Assembly (NCBI GenBank): GCA_037179385.1
Contig: CM074184.1
Coordinates: forward strand, 11,736,001-11,800,000
Reading direction: 5' to 3'
Origin: Holothuria scabra
Taxonomy: Eukaryota > Echinodermata > Holothuroidea > Aspidochirotida > Holothuriidae
Length of the DNA stretch: 64,000 bases
In this document: positions 1 through 11,559 of the stretch, one piece after another
How positions within the stretch are numbered: the first letter of the stretch is position 1
How the letters are laid out: every line of letters begins with the position of its first letter
Notes under the pieces: model-generated
The model's input: the letters and a program-made list of their open reading frames with translations, nothing else
What the model was told of the DNA's origin: nothing
The model's database searches: none
Translations under genes and position numbers: made by a program

Positions 1-1060
1 GTGTGTGTGTGTGTGTGTGTATGTGTGGGTTTGTCTTTGTGTAAAACAGAGGACCTAAACAATAGACTTCCAGGTCCTCGGTAGTAAATTCAAAAGATTT
101 CTCAAGTCCTCGGTTGTCTAACAATAGACAGTCTATTGTGAAGGTTAGGGTTAAGTAAGCAGACACAATGGAGATGACAATGAAGTCCTCAGTTGTGTGT
201 AAAAACACGACTGTGTGTGTGTGTGTGTGTGTAGGTGGCGGTCAGACCAGGACGAACTCTTAAGTGGCCCCGGGGTCCCACGGAAGCTTGAAGTGCATCC
301 TCTAAGGTGCTGCGGTAGTGAGACCCCCTGAAGGTCCCGGCTGAAGAGGCCAGGGACAGAGTTTCGGTGGGATATAGAGAAAAACTCTGGGGTACTTACG
401 AATTGAAATTTTAAATTCATAAGGTGGCATTTGACATGCCACAAAAACTCCATTTTGGAATAATAAATTTACTATGTGAGATTAACAGTCGTTCAGGATC
501 GATAATGCAAGTGGCTTGAGGACCGAGGAGAAGCGATTATTTCGAGGGTTTTCCTGATTTATCTCTTCGGACATTTAGCGAAATCAGTAATTAAAAGGTG
601 GAGAAAGGTGTAATGAAGGAGACGGTTCTTACCCCCCCCCCTCCTTCCTCGCTATGCATTTGTCCCTTGCTGCGGTCCCGCAGATGACACTTTCGATGCC
701 TAACATCTTGCATGTAAACAATCTTTAATACGTCGGTAAATTAACACAGGTCTCTGTATTGCTGAGAATAATTTTAATTTGAAAACATCCTTGGGGGGAG
801 GGTAACTCCCTTTTCGTTACGTATGACCATGGGGGAACTGGTTGCTTCAATGACTGTAGAAGAATTTTAATTTTAACTTGGCAATACATGGGGAAGGATA
901 ACTTTCCCCTTTCGCCACGTAAGATCATGGGACAGTGGAAAATAGGGCATTTGACTAGTTTAATGTCAGTATTTTTATTGCATCGGAATTTTCTTCTTTC
1001 CAGTATATAAACTTTCAACTTTCATCTTGATCTATGGTCCTTTCTCTAATATTTTTGTCA
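1..1060. other. No gene seen; GT microsatellites and a local duplication
   Basis: GT tracts lie at the window start and at about 212-232. Two imperfect direct copies of a segment of about 75 bp lie at about 768-835 and 863-940; both have the pattern AATTTTAATTT, a GGGGAGGGTAACT-like core, then TACG/CACG and a CATGGG end. The open frames here are short and antisense to low-complexity sequence. I recognise no protein. Confidence 0.5.
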
Positions 1061-1310
1061 GACCACGTGTTTGGTCTAACTGTAGAGCATCTGCATAACA
1101 CTCGGAAGGCCCTCTTTCGATTCCCATGTCGAGTTATACCAAAGATTCCAAAAATGGAACCTACTGCTGTTGTGCGCGATACTCTGCATAAGCAATGAAG
1201 TAGGCAAAACAAGCAAGGGAGCTAGTGAGACACACCTGGAAAAAGACCGGCTCGGCTTGAACCACTAGGTTGGAAACTGGGCCCTAAAACTCCATCTAAG
1301 TAACTAACTC
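1060..1310 (+). mobile_element. tRNA-derived SINE, copy 1
   Basis: The 5' part has a tRNA-like head. A box-A-like TGGTCTAACTGTAGAGC starts near 1071 and a box-B-like TTTCGATTCCCATG lies about 50 bp further on. The body ends in the family 3' signature TTGAACCACTAGGTTGGAAA followed by a (TAAC)-type tail at about 1296-1309. The same head-to-tail order is seen inverted at 48.5-48.7 kb, and the 3' half recurs at 45.5 and 50.8 kb, so this is a dispersed family rather than a functional tRNA gene. Confidence 0.65.
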
Positions 1311-1584
1311 ATACTGAATGAATAATGAAAGAATTTCATTCGATGAATGTTTAGATTCGAACCACAGTAGACCTATGGAAACAAAAACTAAAATGCAGAC
1401 CACGTTGGTTGAATCGATTGAAGAGTGTTCACAACGCCTTCAGTGCACACAGTCTTGTGAGTGGAAATGGACAGGATAGACCCAACGTTACTGTGTAGGG
1501 TGAACACCAACAACTTGCTTACATTATTATTAATGTAATCTCTCATATTCAGCCTACAATTATGGGGTTGTCTCCTCAGTAATA

Positions 1585-4556
1585 GCTTCTGCAACTGATG
1601 AAATAATCATGAAAAGCATCAAAAGTGACCTCGAGACCTTGACACTCGGACTGGATACAGTAATGAACCAAAGAGCTGAGGTAGAGAAACTGGAGTAGTA
1701 ATCCAGCAAAGAAGACAAAAAATTTTGGTCTAAGTACGTGAAAATTATGGTGAGGATTTGGAAGGAAAGGTTGTGAACCTAGCGCATGATATGGGTGTGG
1801 AAATGGTGAAAGCCGACATAAGTATATGGCATCGTCTCCATGGTAACGGAAGAAACCCACTTCCGGTGATTGCTTAGTTCGTTAGACGGAAAAGTAAAAC
1901 CAGCGTTATGACTTGAAAGCTAAAAAGAACATTCGAAATAAGAACGGATATAAGCAAGTGTTTGTCGTGGATGATCTGACAAGTATTAAAAGCAAAATCG
2001 TTAAAAGCATGAGGGAGAATGGTAAAATAAGTAAAGTGTGGACAATGGATTCACTGTGTATGAGAGCAGAATGGAACTGAACGTAAGTTGATACTGAATT
2101 CTGTGGAAGATGTGAAAAAATTGGATTGGAGTGAGGACGGATTGAAGGACTTAAGGCGTATGTTTGCTCTATAGGACGAATTGGCACCTGTTAAAAAAAG
2201 GGTTCTTTTGGGGATTTATCATCTGTAAAAAAAAAAAAAAAAAACCCGTAGAGAAGGTCTCTTTCATCATGATCACACCTACTTCCAAAAGGAACCTTCT
2301 GAATGTATTAGGCTCTGTGCGTTGAACGTGTGTAGAATTAAGAGGAAAATCGTATCTTGGCGGATTCTCTTCAAAAGTTTGACATTATTTGACCTCAGAG
2401 ACGAAAACCGATGAAATCGACGAGTCAGTGTTTCCCAATTTTAATGTTGTGTGTGCTCAAAAGTTGTCACATGATCATCGCCGCGGTGGTATTCATGGGA
2501 TTGCTATACTAGTTTCAAAATCTTTGTTTCAAATACCAGGTCATTACCAACACAACATCAGATACTAAGTTGGCTTAAGTTTGATGGAGAGTCACCCCAG
2601 CATGACTTGCTTTTAGAAGCAGTATATGTCCTTTAGAGATGTAAAGTGAAATGGTCTCACCTCCATTAACGAAAAACTCTAATACCTGGGCCGCAACAAA
2701 ATGGCCGCACTGTAAGGACCTCGTGCTCGGCGATGTAGTGGAACTGATATTACCGCCGCACTCAATACCTCAGTCCCAAGCAAAATTGTCGAGCTGCCAG
2801 CTGCTGCCCGACTACACAGGACTGATGTGTTGGTGAGACGAATAATTTCTTGTAGATATCTCCGAGATTTTGGCAGGTAATTTCAAGTGCAGTAAGTACT
2901 GTATTGTCAAAGTCGAGAACGGTCAATTCGGAACTTCGGCGGAGTTGGTGTCCACGTCTTTCCTGCGTCGCTGACTTGATGCTAGTGAGGACCTCCTGAC
3001 CGTTACATGCCTGCTCACCACGAGGGTCGTACGCGTGATTGGTCAGTCTGGTCCACTGTACACGTAGCTTATGCAAATAACACGTTGCACTGGGACAACC
3101 TATGAATATGTATTATTTTGCACTCGAATGCAATTATTTGAAGTGCAAGTGCTGTACATGTCCCACATGAAGGATCAAAACACCACAGCTCCACTATATT
3201 TGATGACATAATGAAAGACTGCATTAACTTATCATCTAGATACCCAGCACCTATTTGTTTGATGGGTGACTTCGATGCACGAACAGGTGTTTCGGACGAT
3301 TTTATGGATTACGATTTCACTAATGCTGTCATAGCCGGATTAGATGGAGCATAAGACAATCTAAATTCTAGAGAGAAGCTACAAGCCCTTGGTTTCGATA
3401 CTGAGAGATTTAACATAGAAAAAGCTACAAACAATAACGGACATCGACTCATTGAACGTTATAAAGCTGTCGATGTTCATATTGTGAATGGTCGAATAGG
3501 CTGTGATGCTTTCATTGGGAACCTTACATGTGACAATAAAAGCACCCTTGATTATGCGATTGTCTCACCAGAATTGTTCCCGCAAATAAGTGATTTCAGT
3601 GTTGAGACATTTGATACTTTTATGTCAAATAAACATAGTCCAATATCCATGAACCTAAAAAAGAGTCGGTACAGAAATTATGAAGTCGTTAACAAGGATT
3701 TTGACAATGTTTGTAGTGTTACAAATAAAACAAAAATTTTATTGAATAATGAAAAAAGTTTAAAATTTAGAAATTCTCTCATTCATGATGAGATTAACAC
3801 AATCATTTGCAGACTTGACCAGATTAATACTGGTAATGTAAGCCAGGATGAAATTGATAACTTAGTTGTTAACATTGACAACATGTTTAAAATTAGGCTG
3901 CTAACAGAGCAGTAATGGTGAAAATTGTACCGAGGACCTTGAATTTTACACGTAATCGTGGTAAACCCTGGTTTAATATTTACTGACCTAAGGCGAAATC
4001 TAGTTATTTAAAAGCAAAATCTTACACATTATGCAAAAGTCTTGAAAATCTTGTATCGTTAAGAATGACCTGAAGTCAGAATACTTTCATTGTAACATTG
4101 GAGTTAATAAGACAAGGTGAGAATCTATCACCAGTCTTGTTCAGTATTTACCTTAATGACTGTGGGAGGTCTATCAGTAACTCCTGTAATGGTTCAAGGG
4201 ATTTGTCTACTTCCATCAAGAATTATTTAAGTAACGATGACGTTGAAGTTTTCTTCACACTCTTTACCCTTTTATATGCAGATGATACAATTGTCCTTGC
4301 GGAAAATGAGAATGACATGCAAAATGCATTGACTAGTGTTAAAAATTTTTGTGATAGGCCTACTTGGAAAATGACTGTAAATGCAAAAAACACCAAAATT
4401 GTTATTTTTTCTGGGGGCAAGTTAAGGAAAAGCCAACTTTTACTTTTGGTGATGACACTTTGGAAATAGTTGATGATTATACCCACCTTGGAGTTGCTTT
4501 CAACTATAATAACAAAATTCACCAAAGCTGTCAATAAGCAAGTTAATCAAACTAGG
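1585..4556 (+). pseudogene. Decayed non-LTR (LINE) retrotransposon, ORF1 plus EN/RT remnants
   Basis: Conceptual translation of the plus strand gives LINE domains in the right order, broken by stops and frameshifts. At about 1585-2180 there is an ORF1-like region: a coiled-coil-like stretch, then a HRLHGNGRNPLPVIA-type motif as in L1-like ORF1 proteins. An apurinic-type endonuclease starts near 2325 and resumes after an inserted segment with CLMGDFDARTG (about 3255-3290). The frame 3484-3915 carries VNGRIG, DYAIVSP and a KHSPISMNL motif typical of the endonuclease end. At 4098-4469 a reverse-transcriptase piece contains QGENLSPVLFSIYLND and LLYADDT, the catalytic YADD box. The fingers and most of the palm between about 4085 and 4110 are missing, so the copy is internally deleted and cannot be active. 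It stops where the opposite-strand LINE begins. Confidence 0.85.
2632..3149. mobile_element. Unidentified insertion of about 520 bp inside the plus-strand LINE
   Basis: The LINE endonuclease reading breaks at GCAGTATATGTCC (about 2619-2631) and resumes at GCTGTACATGTCCCACATGA (about 3150). The two joints share a near-identical 13-bp sequence, as expected for a target duplication. The insert has no LINE similarity and is GC-richer than its flanks. A 104-codon antisense open frame (3076-2762) is present, but I recognise no protein in it. It may be a SINE or another non-autonomous element. Confidence 0.45.
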
Positions 4557-5638
4557 GGTTTCGTTCGTTTCGTTTCGTTTATTGTTTTATCGCTTTTACA
4601 TATAAACATACACATATAGAGTATAAACTCAACAAAAGAATATAAGGACAAATAAAAGCGAAAGGAAGTACACAAAAACCCCGGGGGCTTGAAAATATGC
4701 ACTCCCTGAGAAAGAAAAACAACAACAAGCAGACTACTGATAAACACACACACACACACAAAACTAATACAGTAGCAAAAAGGGAGGTTACAATAACATA
4801 GCAGAGGTCAAAAAGAAGAGAGAGATCTTTCCCAGCTTGGAAACCCGTCCCCCAAACCACACACCCTACCCCACCCCACTCCACCCTACCCAGCAACAAC
4901 CGGCTGCGGTGAACAAAATGCTGAAGAATGCTGGCAAAACATGATGCTAAGAAGCCTACGGAATGAATTCAGTGCGTTATATGTGAGATGAAGCCTAGTA
5001 GTCTTGAATAAAATGGCGTGAAATGTTTTTCCTGAAGGACTGGATACTTTGTTTGGCTATGACAGAAGACGGAAGGGAATTCCAAAGCCGAATGGCTCGA
5101 TTACGAAGGCAGTTGTGCTGTAAAGAACTTTGAATAGTGTCCAGATGTAGGGATGCAGATTGTCGAGTGTTGTGATTATGAACTGAGAAGTTGTGAGAAA
5201 AGTAATTTGAAAATTGATTGGGCAGCAGGTCGTGTAGCGAGCGATAGGTGAATGTGGCAATATTGGTATTAAAAATATCAGAGAGTTTCAGAAGGTTTAG
5301 TGACTTGAACAAGGAACTGGTATGGTCACGTGGTTTGGAGCAAGTGATGTGACGAATAGCTCTCTTTTGTAAGACATTTAACTTATCGAAAAGAGTACGA
5401 CTTGTACTGGACCAGGCAATGGAACAATAGTTACGATAAGGGTAAATGGAACGAAGAGAGTTCTTAGGTACAATATACGTAAGTCTTCCTAACATACCAA
5501 CCACCTTAGCGATCTGGGACGAAATACTGCATACATGTTCATTCCAAGAAAGCTTAGAATCAATATGAATCCCCAGGAATTTAACATTATCCACACGTTG
5601 TAAGCAATTGCCATCAACAGAGATTTGAAAGTTATGAC
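4556..5638 (-). pseudogene. LINE 3' part: RT C-terminal domain and 3' UTR (minus strand)
   Basis: The 199-codon frame at 5594-4995 is the C-terminal part of a jockey/CR1/L2-like reverse transcriptase. It starts with VKFLGIHID and SKLSWNEHV, followed by LQKRAIRHITCSKPRDHTSSLF and a final RLWNSLPSSV block. Reading continues upstream to about 5638 (HNFQISVDGN). A 3' UTR of about 430 bp follows and ends at 4556 in a short GAAAC-type microsatellite tail (CGAAACGAAACGAACGAAAC on the minus strand). The frame is uninterrupted here. The upstream RT portion lies 10.5 kb away at 16,197-16,500, separated by the foldback-like insertion. Confidence 0.85.
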
Positions 5639-5655
5639 CTTTATTAGGGGTGTCT

Positions 5656-6019
5656 ACAAAACTAAGACCTAAGACCCTACAAAACTAAGACCCCAGCAAC
5701 TACAAAACTAAGACCCTACCAACTACAAAACTAAGACCCTACCAACTACAAAACTAAGACTCTACCAACTACAAAACTAAGACCCTACCAACTACAAAAC
5801 TAAGACCCTACCAACTACAAAACTAAGACCCTACCAACTACAAAACTAAGACTCTACCAACTACAAAACTAAGACCCAACCAACTATAAAACTAAGACCC
5901 CACCAACTACAAAACTAAGACTCTACCAACTACAAAACTAAGACCCCACCAACTACAAAACTAAGACCCTACCAACTACAAAACTAAGACCCCACCAACT
6001 ACAAAACTAAGACCCCACC
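5656..6019. repeat. Left minisatellite arm of the foldback element (23-bp unit)
   Basis: About 15 copies of a 23-bp unit, AACTACAAAACTAAGACCCTACC, shown here as AACTACAAAACTAAG plus ACCCTACC. The variable bases are mostly in the CCCTACC/CCCCACC/CTCTACC part. The first two units next to the terminus are shorter. The unit is the reverse complement of the right arm at 15.9-16.2 kb. Confidence 0.95.
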
Positions 6020-6770
6020 ATGTTTTGATTGACATTCTGTCCAACAATTATGTATGATTGAATGTAATCAGATACCTTTTGCAGTCAAGGGCGGTTATCT
6101 GTGGGCATCCATAGGCATATGGGAGCAGGCTTACACTTACAGCTCCACTTGAAGCAAATGCTGCTCCATGTATGTTAAATTATTGATGAATGATACTTAA
6201 TGATTGATTAATTTGACTTTGAAAATGATTGAACAGTAGTCAGCACTCATGCCCCTATACTTCTGAGTCACTACACTTAGGTTTGGTTATTTTCGGCCTC
6301 TGCTGAAACAGGAGGTCGAGCAGTTCTGCGATATTCAGACTTAAAACATCTTTTCCCAAATTTCCTTGTAACAAAAGAAAAGAAATAAAGGACAGGAAGC
6401 CTACTTTCTAGCCAGTGGCAGATTCAAGATTTTCCAGAAGGGGGCCCTGGTCAGTTTGTGACATAATGGAAAACATGGGGGTTGAGTTACAGCAGAACTA
6501 TCTAAGTGGAGTGCCATAATTAGTTGGCATGGAGTGTACAGGAAAATTGTCTTGATTTACACACTGCAGTCTCCAGATGGTCGGAAACGGCACTTGTCGA
6601 ATGAAAAAATGAAACATGGTACAATTTTTTTTGTTTTGTATTTCCAATGGCTAAATAAAAATGGCACATTTTGAGACTAGCTTTTTCAACTGTCACTTAG
6701 ATTTAAAGGTAAAAAAGGTCCCTGAAGTCCATCACATATTAATGTGACACAGATCATCAAATGTATATTG
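6020..6770. other. Foldback interior, no feature recognised
   Basis: AT-rich sequence with no open frame of note. A short piece at about 6412-6470 (CAGTGGCAGATTCAAG, then a GGGGGCCC run) resembles the end of an hAT-type non-autonomous element, but no second end or target duplication was found. Confidence 0.4.
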
Positions 6771-6774
6771 AGAA

Positions 6775-7595
6775 TTTTGCCATTAGTAATTATCTCAATA
6801 CATAACATGTGTTGGGATATTATCACACTAGCTAGTTGATACTGTAGCTGTAGCTGAAATCCTTTTTCAACATGGCCATGTTTGGTAGGTTTTACATTTG
6901 TATCATATCTTGTAGTTTATACCATATTGTATAATTATTCAAGCAGTCAGAATTTTAACTTGCTAACCGGATAGGCTAATAACTTAGTTAAAGAAGTCAA
7001 AAAGTTGTACAAAAGAAAAGTGTCACGGTCATTTCAACCCATATATACTTCTTTTTTCCCCATAATGCAATTGTGTATTCAGTTTGCTATTTTGTCTTTG
7101 GCTTCAAGCCTCTGCCAAATCAAGCTAAAAATAACTATAAAGATGATCTTGTCTGGGCTGACCAAGATGTTTGCACATCCATTGTCTTAGTGTGACAGAG
7201 TTTATTCACAGTTGATTTTCTAAACAGGATTTTAGAGAATGGATCTCAACCTTCAAAAGTTGTGCTCTTCACCAACAGGTTTCAATGAGATAATAAGAGA
7301 TGGGAGGTTGATGTTAGGAAAACTAGGTAGGAAAGTAGTAGGTAGGAAAACTGGTTTTGTTGGGACTGGTTAGAAACATTTTTATTTATAAGGCTGATCT
7401 CCATGCATCTAGCTGTTTAATTGCTCGTGCTTTGTAGTTTCCACGCTTTACAATAATTATTTTTTAAGTTTAACAGTATCGTTATTGAATTTTTTGTTTT
7501 AATATTTGATAACCATTTCAATTTTTCAGCATAAAATGTACAGTCCCAGGATATTATACATCTCTGCTAAATATATTTGAATGAGTGCACATTAC
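6775..7595. repeat. Dispersed repeat of about 0.8 kb (second copy at 24.9 kb)
   Basis: Collinear with 24,900-25,660 in the host gene's intron, in the same orientation. Shared blocks include ATCTCAATACATAACATGT, CATGGCCATGTTTG, TTTGTCTTTGGCTTCAAGCC and GATCTTGTCTGG. Similarity runs through the whole interval with small indels. It carries a 61-codon open frame that is only partly kept in the other copy, so it is not taken as coding. The element type is unknown. Confidence 0.8.
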
Positions 7596-7607
7596 TGTAG
7601 CAATGCT

Positions 7608-7649
7608 AAGAGGAACATATCCTAAGGATGCTTAGGATATGTTCCTCTT
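7608..7649. repeat. Hairpin: 19-bp arms, 4-base loop
   Basis: AAGAGGAACATATCCTAAG and its exact reverse complement are separated by GATG. The right half with its loop (GGATGCTTAGGATATGTTCC) recurs alone at about 8037-8060. Confidence 0.95.
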
Positions 7650-8109
7650 GAACATGGGTGAAGTTGGCACATTTGCTATAAAAAGTGAACTTGAAGCAAG
7701 CAGGTGTGACGTCATGGATTCACCTTGTTGGCCAGTGTTTTGTTTTTCTTTATTTTGCATCATATTTGTTTGACCTTGAGCTGATTAGGAATGCTATCTT
7801 GCCCCTTCGGCATATAAAGTTTTTAAAATTCCATTGCTCAGGATGCACCTATGGTATAATTTGTCAATATATCACAGTTTAGTTGCATAAAATAAGTGGT
7901 AAATTATAACTAAAAAAAACATTGACCAACGATGTGAATCCATGACATCATGTCCCCTGTGTAGAAATGTTGACTCATTCAACAGCTAATATCTTGAGAA
8001 CTGCATGAACATGGAAAATGAATAAAAATTTGACCAGGATGCTTAGGATATGTTCCTCTTTACAATATCAAAAATAAATTGGGCTGTGGACTATTCTTTT
8101 ATCACGTTT

Positions 8110-8847
8110 TCTCCAGATATCATCTGACAGTTATCAAACTTGGTTCATAGATGCCCCATATTATGAGGAAGAATTACTCCAATGTTTATGGTGGAGGTCA
8201 AAGGTTATCTGAGATAAACATCACAAAGAAACATAACAGACATGAAATAATTGTCAATACAATATTTCAAGGCAGGGGATTTGAATAGATTTCATACTTG
8301 GTGTGTTGATGCATTATGGTGAGAAGATGGCCCCTTTTGTTTTTGTTGGAGGTCCATCTGGGATCACCAGGGGTCAGAGTCTGAAAACTTTGTTAACAGT
8401 AATCTCAGGGTATGAAGTTTGGAAAGATTTCGTACCTTGTATGTGGATGTGTTACGGTATGGTGGGAAAATGGTCCCTATCGTAACTTTTAGTGGATGTC
8501 AAAGTTCATAACAGGCCACCAGGGGTCAGAGTCGTAAAGAATTTGTTGACACGATATCTCAAGGTAGGTACTGTAACAAGTCTTGGATAAAAATGCAGAT
8601 ATCCTTTTTAAAACATTATCTCAAGGTAGAAACTTGGATATATTTTATATTTGGTACATGGATATATGGTGCGGGGATAGTCTCATTCTTTGTTGGTGAA
8701 CGTCAAAGGTCATCTGGGGTCACACAAAATTATTTTTTCCCTTCATGTTACTTTATCATTTGAAAGAGAAGATATGAGCCATCATGGTATTTTTTGGAAT
8801 AGAATATGTATTGATCATCGAAACTTCAATGCATTTGTGCATTCTGG
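8110..8847 (+). mobile_element. Helitron-like tandem-repeat element, degraded copy with 3' end
   Basis: Contains divergent copies of the 145-bp module: a 'gtcaaaggtcatctggggtca' core, then a CTCAAGGTAGGAA-like and CATATTTGGTATGTGGATG-like part. It ends in a hairpin (AATGCA, loop, TGCATT; 8828-8843) immediately followed by CTGG (8844-8847). The same terminal structure closes the best copy at 35.3 kb. No protein is encoded. Confidence 0.65.
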
Positions 8848-8849
8848 TT

Positions 8850-11550
8850 TAAAGGGTTGAAATGCAAAATGGTGCTAAATTTGAAGCATTCGTAAGCACA
8901 TTTTTACTTGCAGTATACAATCAAAAGGTCATGGTTACTTTGCTTCCAAGTTGATTTCCCAAAATGGTGGATATATGTGAATACTTTAGAGGTGGGGATG
9001 GTTTATCCTCCCCACCCCCTCCCTTGGACAAGTTACTGCATCACCACACATCAAGACTAAGCTTATTTATTGCAACTCAGATTTTGTGTAAAAATTGTGA
9101 ATTTTCGGGGGAATGAAGGTACAGTAATCCGTGTTTATGTTAATGTGATGCATTAGGTGTGCGGGAACGACTACATGGGCAGCGATTAATCGTTGGAAAC
9201 CAATCTTTTCCAGAAATTTTCAAAAGGGTTGACCCAATTTGTTGGTGCCTAGAAGAGATATTTCTGTTAACAATGCCAAGGGGTTGTTTGCGATTGGCTT
9301 ACTTATATTTCTCGTAGTACTGTTTTTGCGAAGTCCGCGTGCTATTTTTGCTCATTTAGTATTTCTAGTCGTAGTTACAAAGTGACATCTAGTGGTCATA
9401 TGTGTTCTACCTGCTTCGACTAAAAACTCTCCAAATTTCATGAGTTCTTCTACGCAAACTTAGCGTTTGAGAATTTCCTTTTTTTACTCTGCCGCATACT
9501 AGGCTATTTTGTTGGACTGGAAGGGAACGATATGATTTCACCTAAAATTTTCGCAGGTAAATGCACTTGAAAATGATGGGATGAGTCCACTCCCTTTCTC
9601 TTGCCCTGGCCCCTAGACTATGGGTCTACTTACATGATGGCATGATTGATGAAGTAGGCTGAAGTACCCACTTGCGGAGCTAGGGATTTCAGTCAGAGGG
9701 GGCGAAAATGGTCTGCAGGGCGCTTCAAAGGAGTAAATACACTGAGCCTCAGCACGATCGAAGCCACAGCTTTTCAGACTTTCCATTTGATTTTCCGCAC
9801 CTGGTAGAAGACTAGTTTGCCATTTCTCCTCCCGAAATTTTTCTATTAAAACATGTTTAAATTTTCTATCCATGGGCTTCTGCAGAAGAAAATTCGAGGG
9901 AGGGGGACAAATTTTTGGGGCAAAATTCTTTTAGGGGGAAAAGCTCTGCGCCACCATGAGTTGGTGCGGAGCGCAGGGAAATTTTGGCCCACAGTTCCTC
10001 TTAGATCGCTGGAAATGGCATTTCTAAAGCTTCTTTACCGAATATTGATAGGGAAAACACTGAGTGAACTGTTAAAAAATGTTGATGTTTTTTTTCTTCA
10101 TCTTTTTCTTAATGTCTTTTTTGTTTTTTCAGGTTTTTTTTCCAGGGAAAGGCAAGTCCCCCCCCCCCCACCTGCGGACGCCCATGTTTCTATCCCTTTC
10201 TTTCACATTCTAGTATGAAGTCGGTCATTATATTTTGTAGTATTGTCAGGTACTCTCGATTAAAGATTCTAAATGAGCTACTTTGTGGAGATGAAGATTA
10301 AACCTGTCAGAGCCAAATAGCAAGCAATCTTACAGGGGGAAAGGTTATGGAAGTAAATCACCATTAGGTGTACATTTTTGGAATCTGGAAATCAAGATAC
10401 GTACAAGAAGGAACATTAATTGACATAATTTACATCATGTGACCACTCTGAAATAGCCATTAATTAAGTACATTGCAAGAAATAGCAAACACAAATGGTC
10501 TGCTTGGCTCTCTAGATACGGAATTCATACTAAAAAAAAAATATTGGTGCAAGAGTAAAGTGTTCTAAAAACCTAAAAAGGGCTCCGACAGACGATTTTG
10601 GTCCGTTGGGGGGGGGGGGCGATCCCCCCCCCCCCGACCATATGGCAGCTCCACCACTGGCAGTAAGTGCTAAAAAGTAAACTGGGAGGCAAAATGTGTG
10701 AATGTTTACGTCTAGCTGTTTGAATCCCTCATTCGTGAACTCAATATTGTATTGGTCCGGTTATTAAATGCAAGTTTGTTTGTTCTACAAGTGCTTAGTC
10801 TTGAACATGCCCTGCATGGACGCCTTCTTGCACAGAAAAGCCCATTGCGGGTTGTTCTATGATATACTACACGTAAGGGTGGTCTACGTAACGGTTCCTT
10901 GCAGATTTTCAATACATTGATCATGTTTGCACTTTTTCTACTACACTCATTTTTTTGTAATTTTATCAAGGTCATGGTTTACACGAAGTGAATTTTAATG
11001 CATGATGCTGACCACATTTTAGGCCACCTAGGATTGCTCATTGCATTGCTTGTTGGTGACGCATTGCTCATATATATATACTTACTTGAATTTTAGTCTG
11101 TTTCTTACTGACAAAAAGAGTGATGACAATTTTCTCAATATAACGTAAAGATTTGGTTGATGTATTGTCACAATTCTTCACCGCCCTTCGAGTGGGTATA
11201 AAGAGGGATGTTTGCTCTACCCTGTTTGAAATTGCTAGTTGTCTCTAAGGACTTAGATGCTAAATGGTGCTACATTTTGTTTCTTTTTATGCTCAATCCT
11301 AATGCTGAAAATGTCCGGATCAGTCCCTCTGTCAGTGAAAAGTTATTCCCCCATTTTGAAGAAAAAAAAAGGTGAAAACCTACATTGTTCTGTTATGTCA
11401 TAGATTTCAGTTCTTGATATCACAAATTTAAGATAATACCCATGGACCAAGTGTTCCACAATTGGCGAGTTTGGTGATTAATTCGTTGCTGCATGGAATC
11501 ACGGGAACAGCATGGGACATGCAAACTGAGCTCAGCACATACCGGTAGCG
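8850..11550. other. Foldback interior, repeat debris without genes
   Basis: No convincing coding sequence. 9655-10020 contains pieces related to the hAT-like family at 11.6-13.2 kb (the GGAAATGGCATTT module and G-rich terminal blocks). A poly-T-rich stretch lies at 10,085-10,140. A G-run facing a C-run at 10,609-10,635 is followed by a transposon-like end (CTCCACCACTGGCAG) near 10,650. The 87-codon antisense frame at 10,712-10,975 has no recognisable domain. Confidence 0.4.
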
Positions 11551-11559
11551 TACATCTTT

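Noticed and set aside
130..155. GGTTAGGGTTAAG, resembling the telomere repeat
   Set aside because: Only about two units; this is chance or a remnant, not a telomere or interstitial array.
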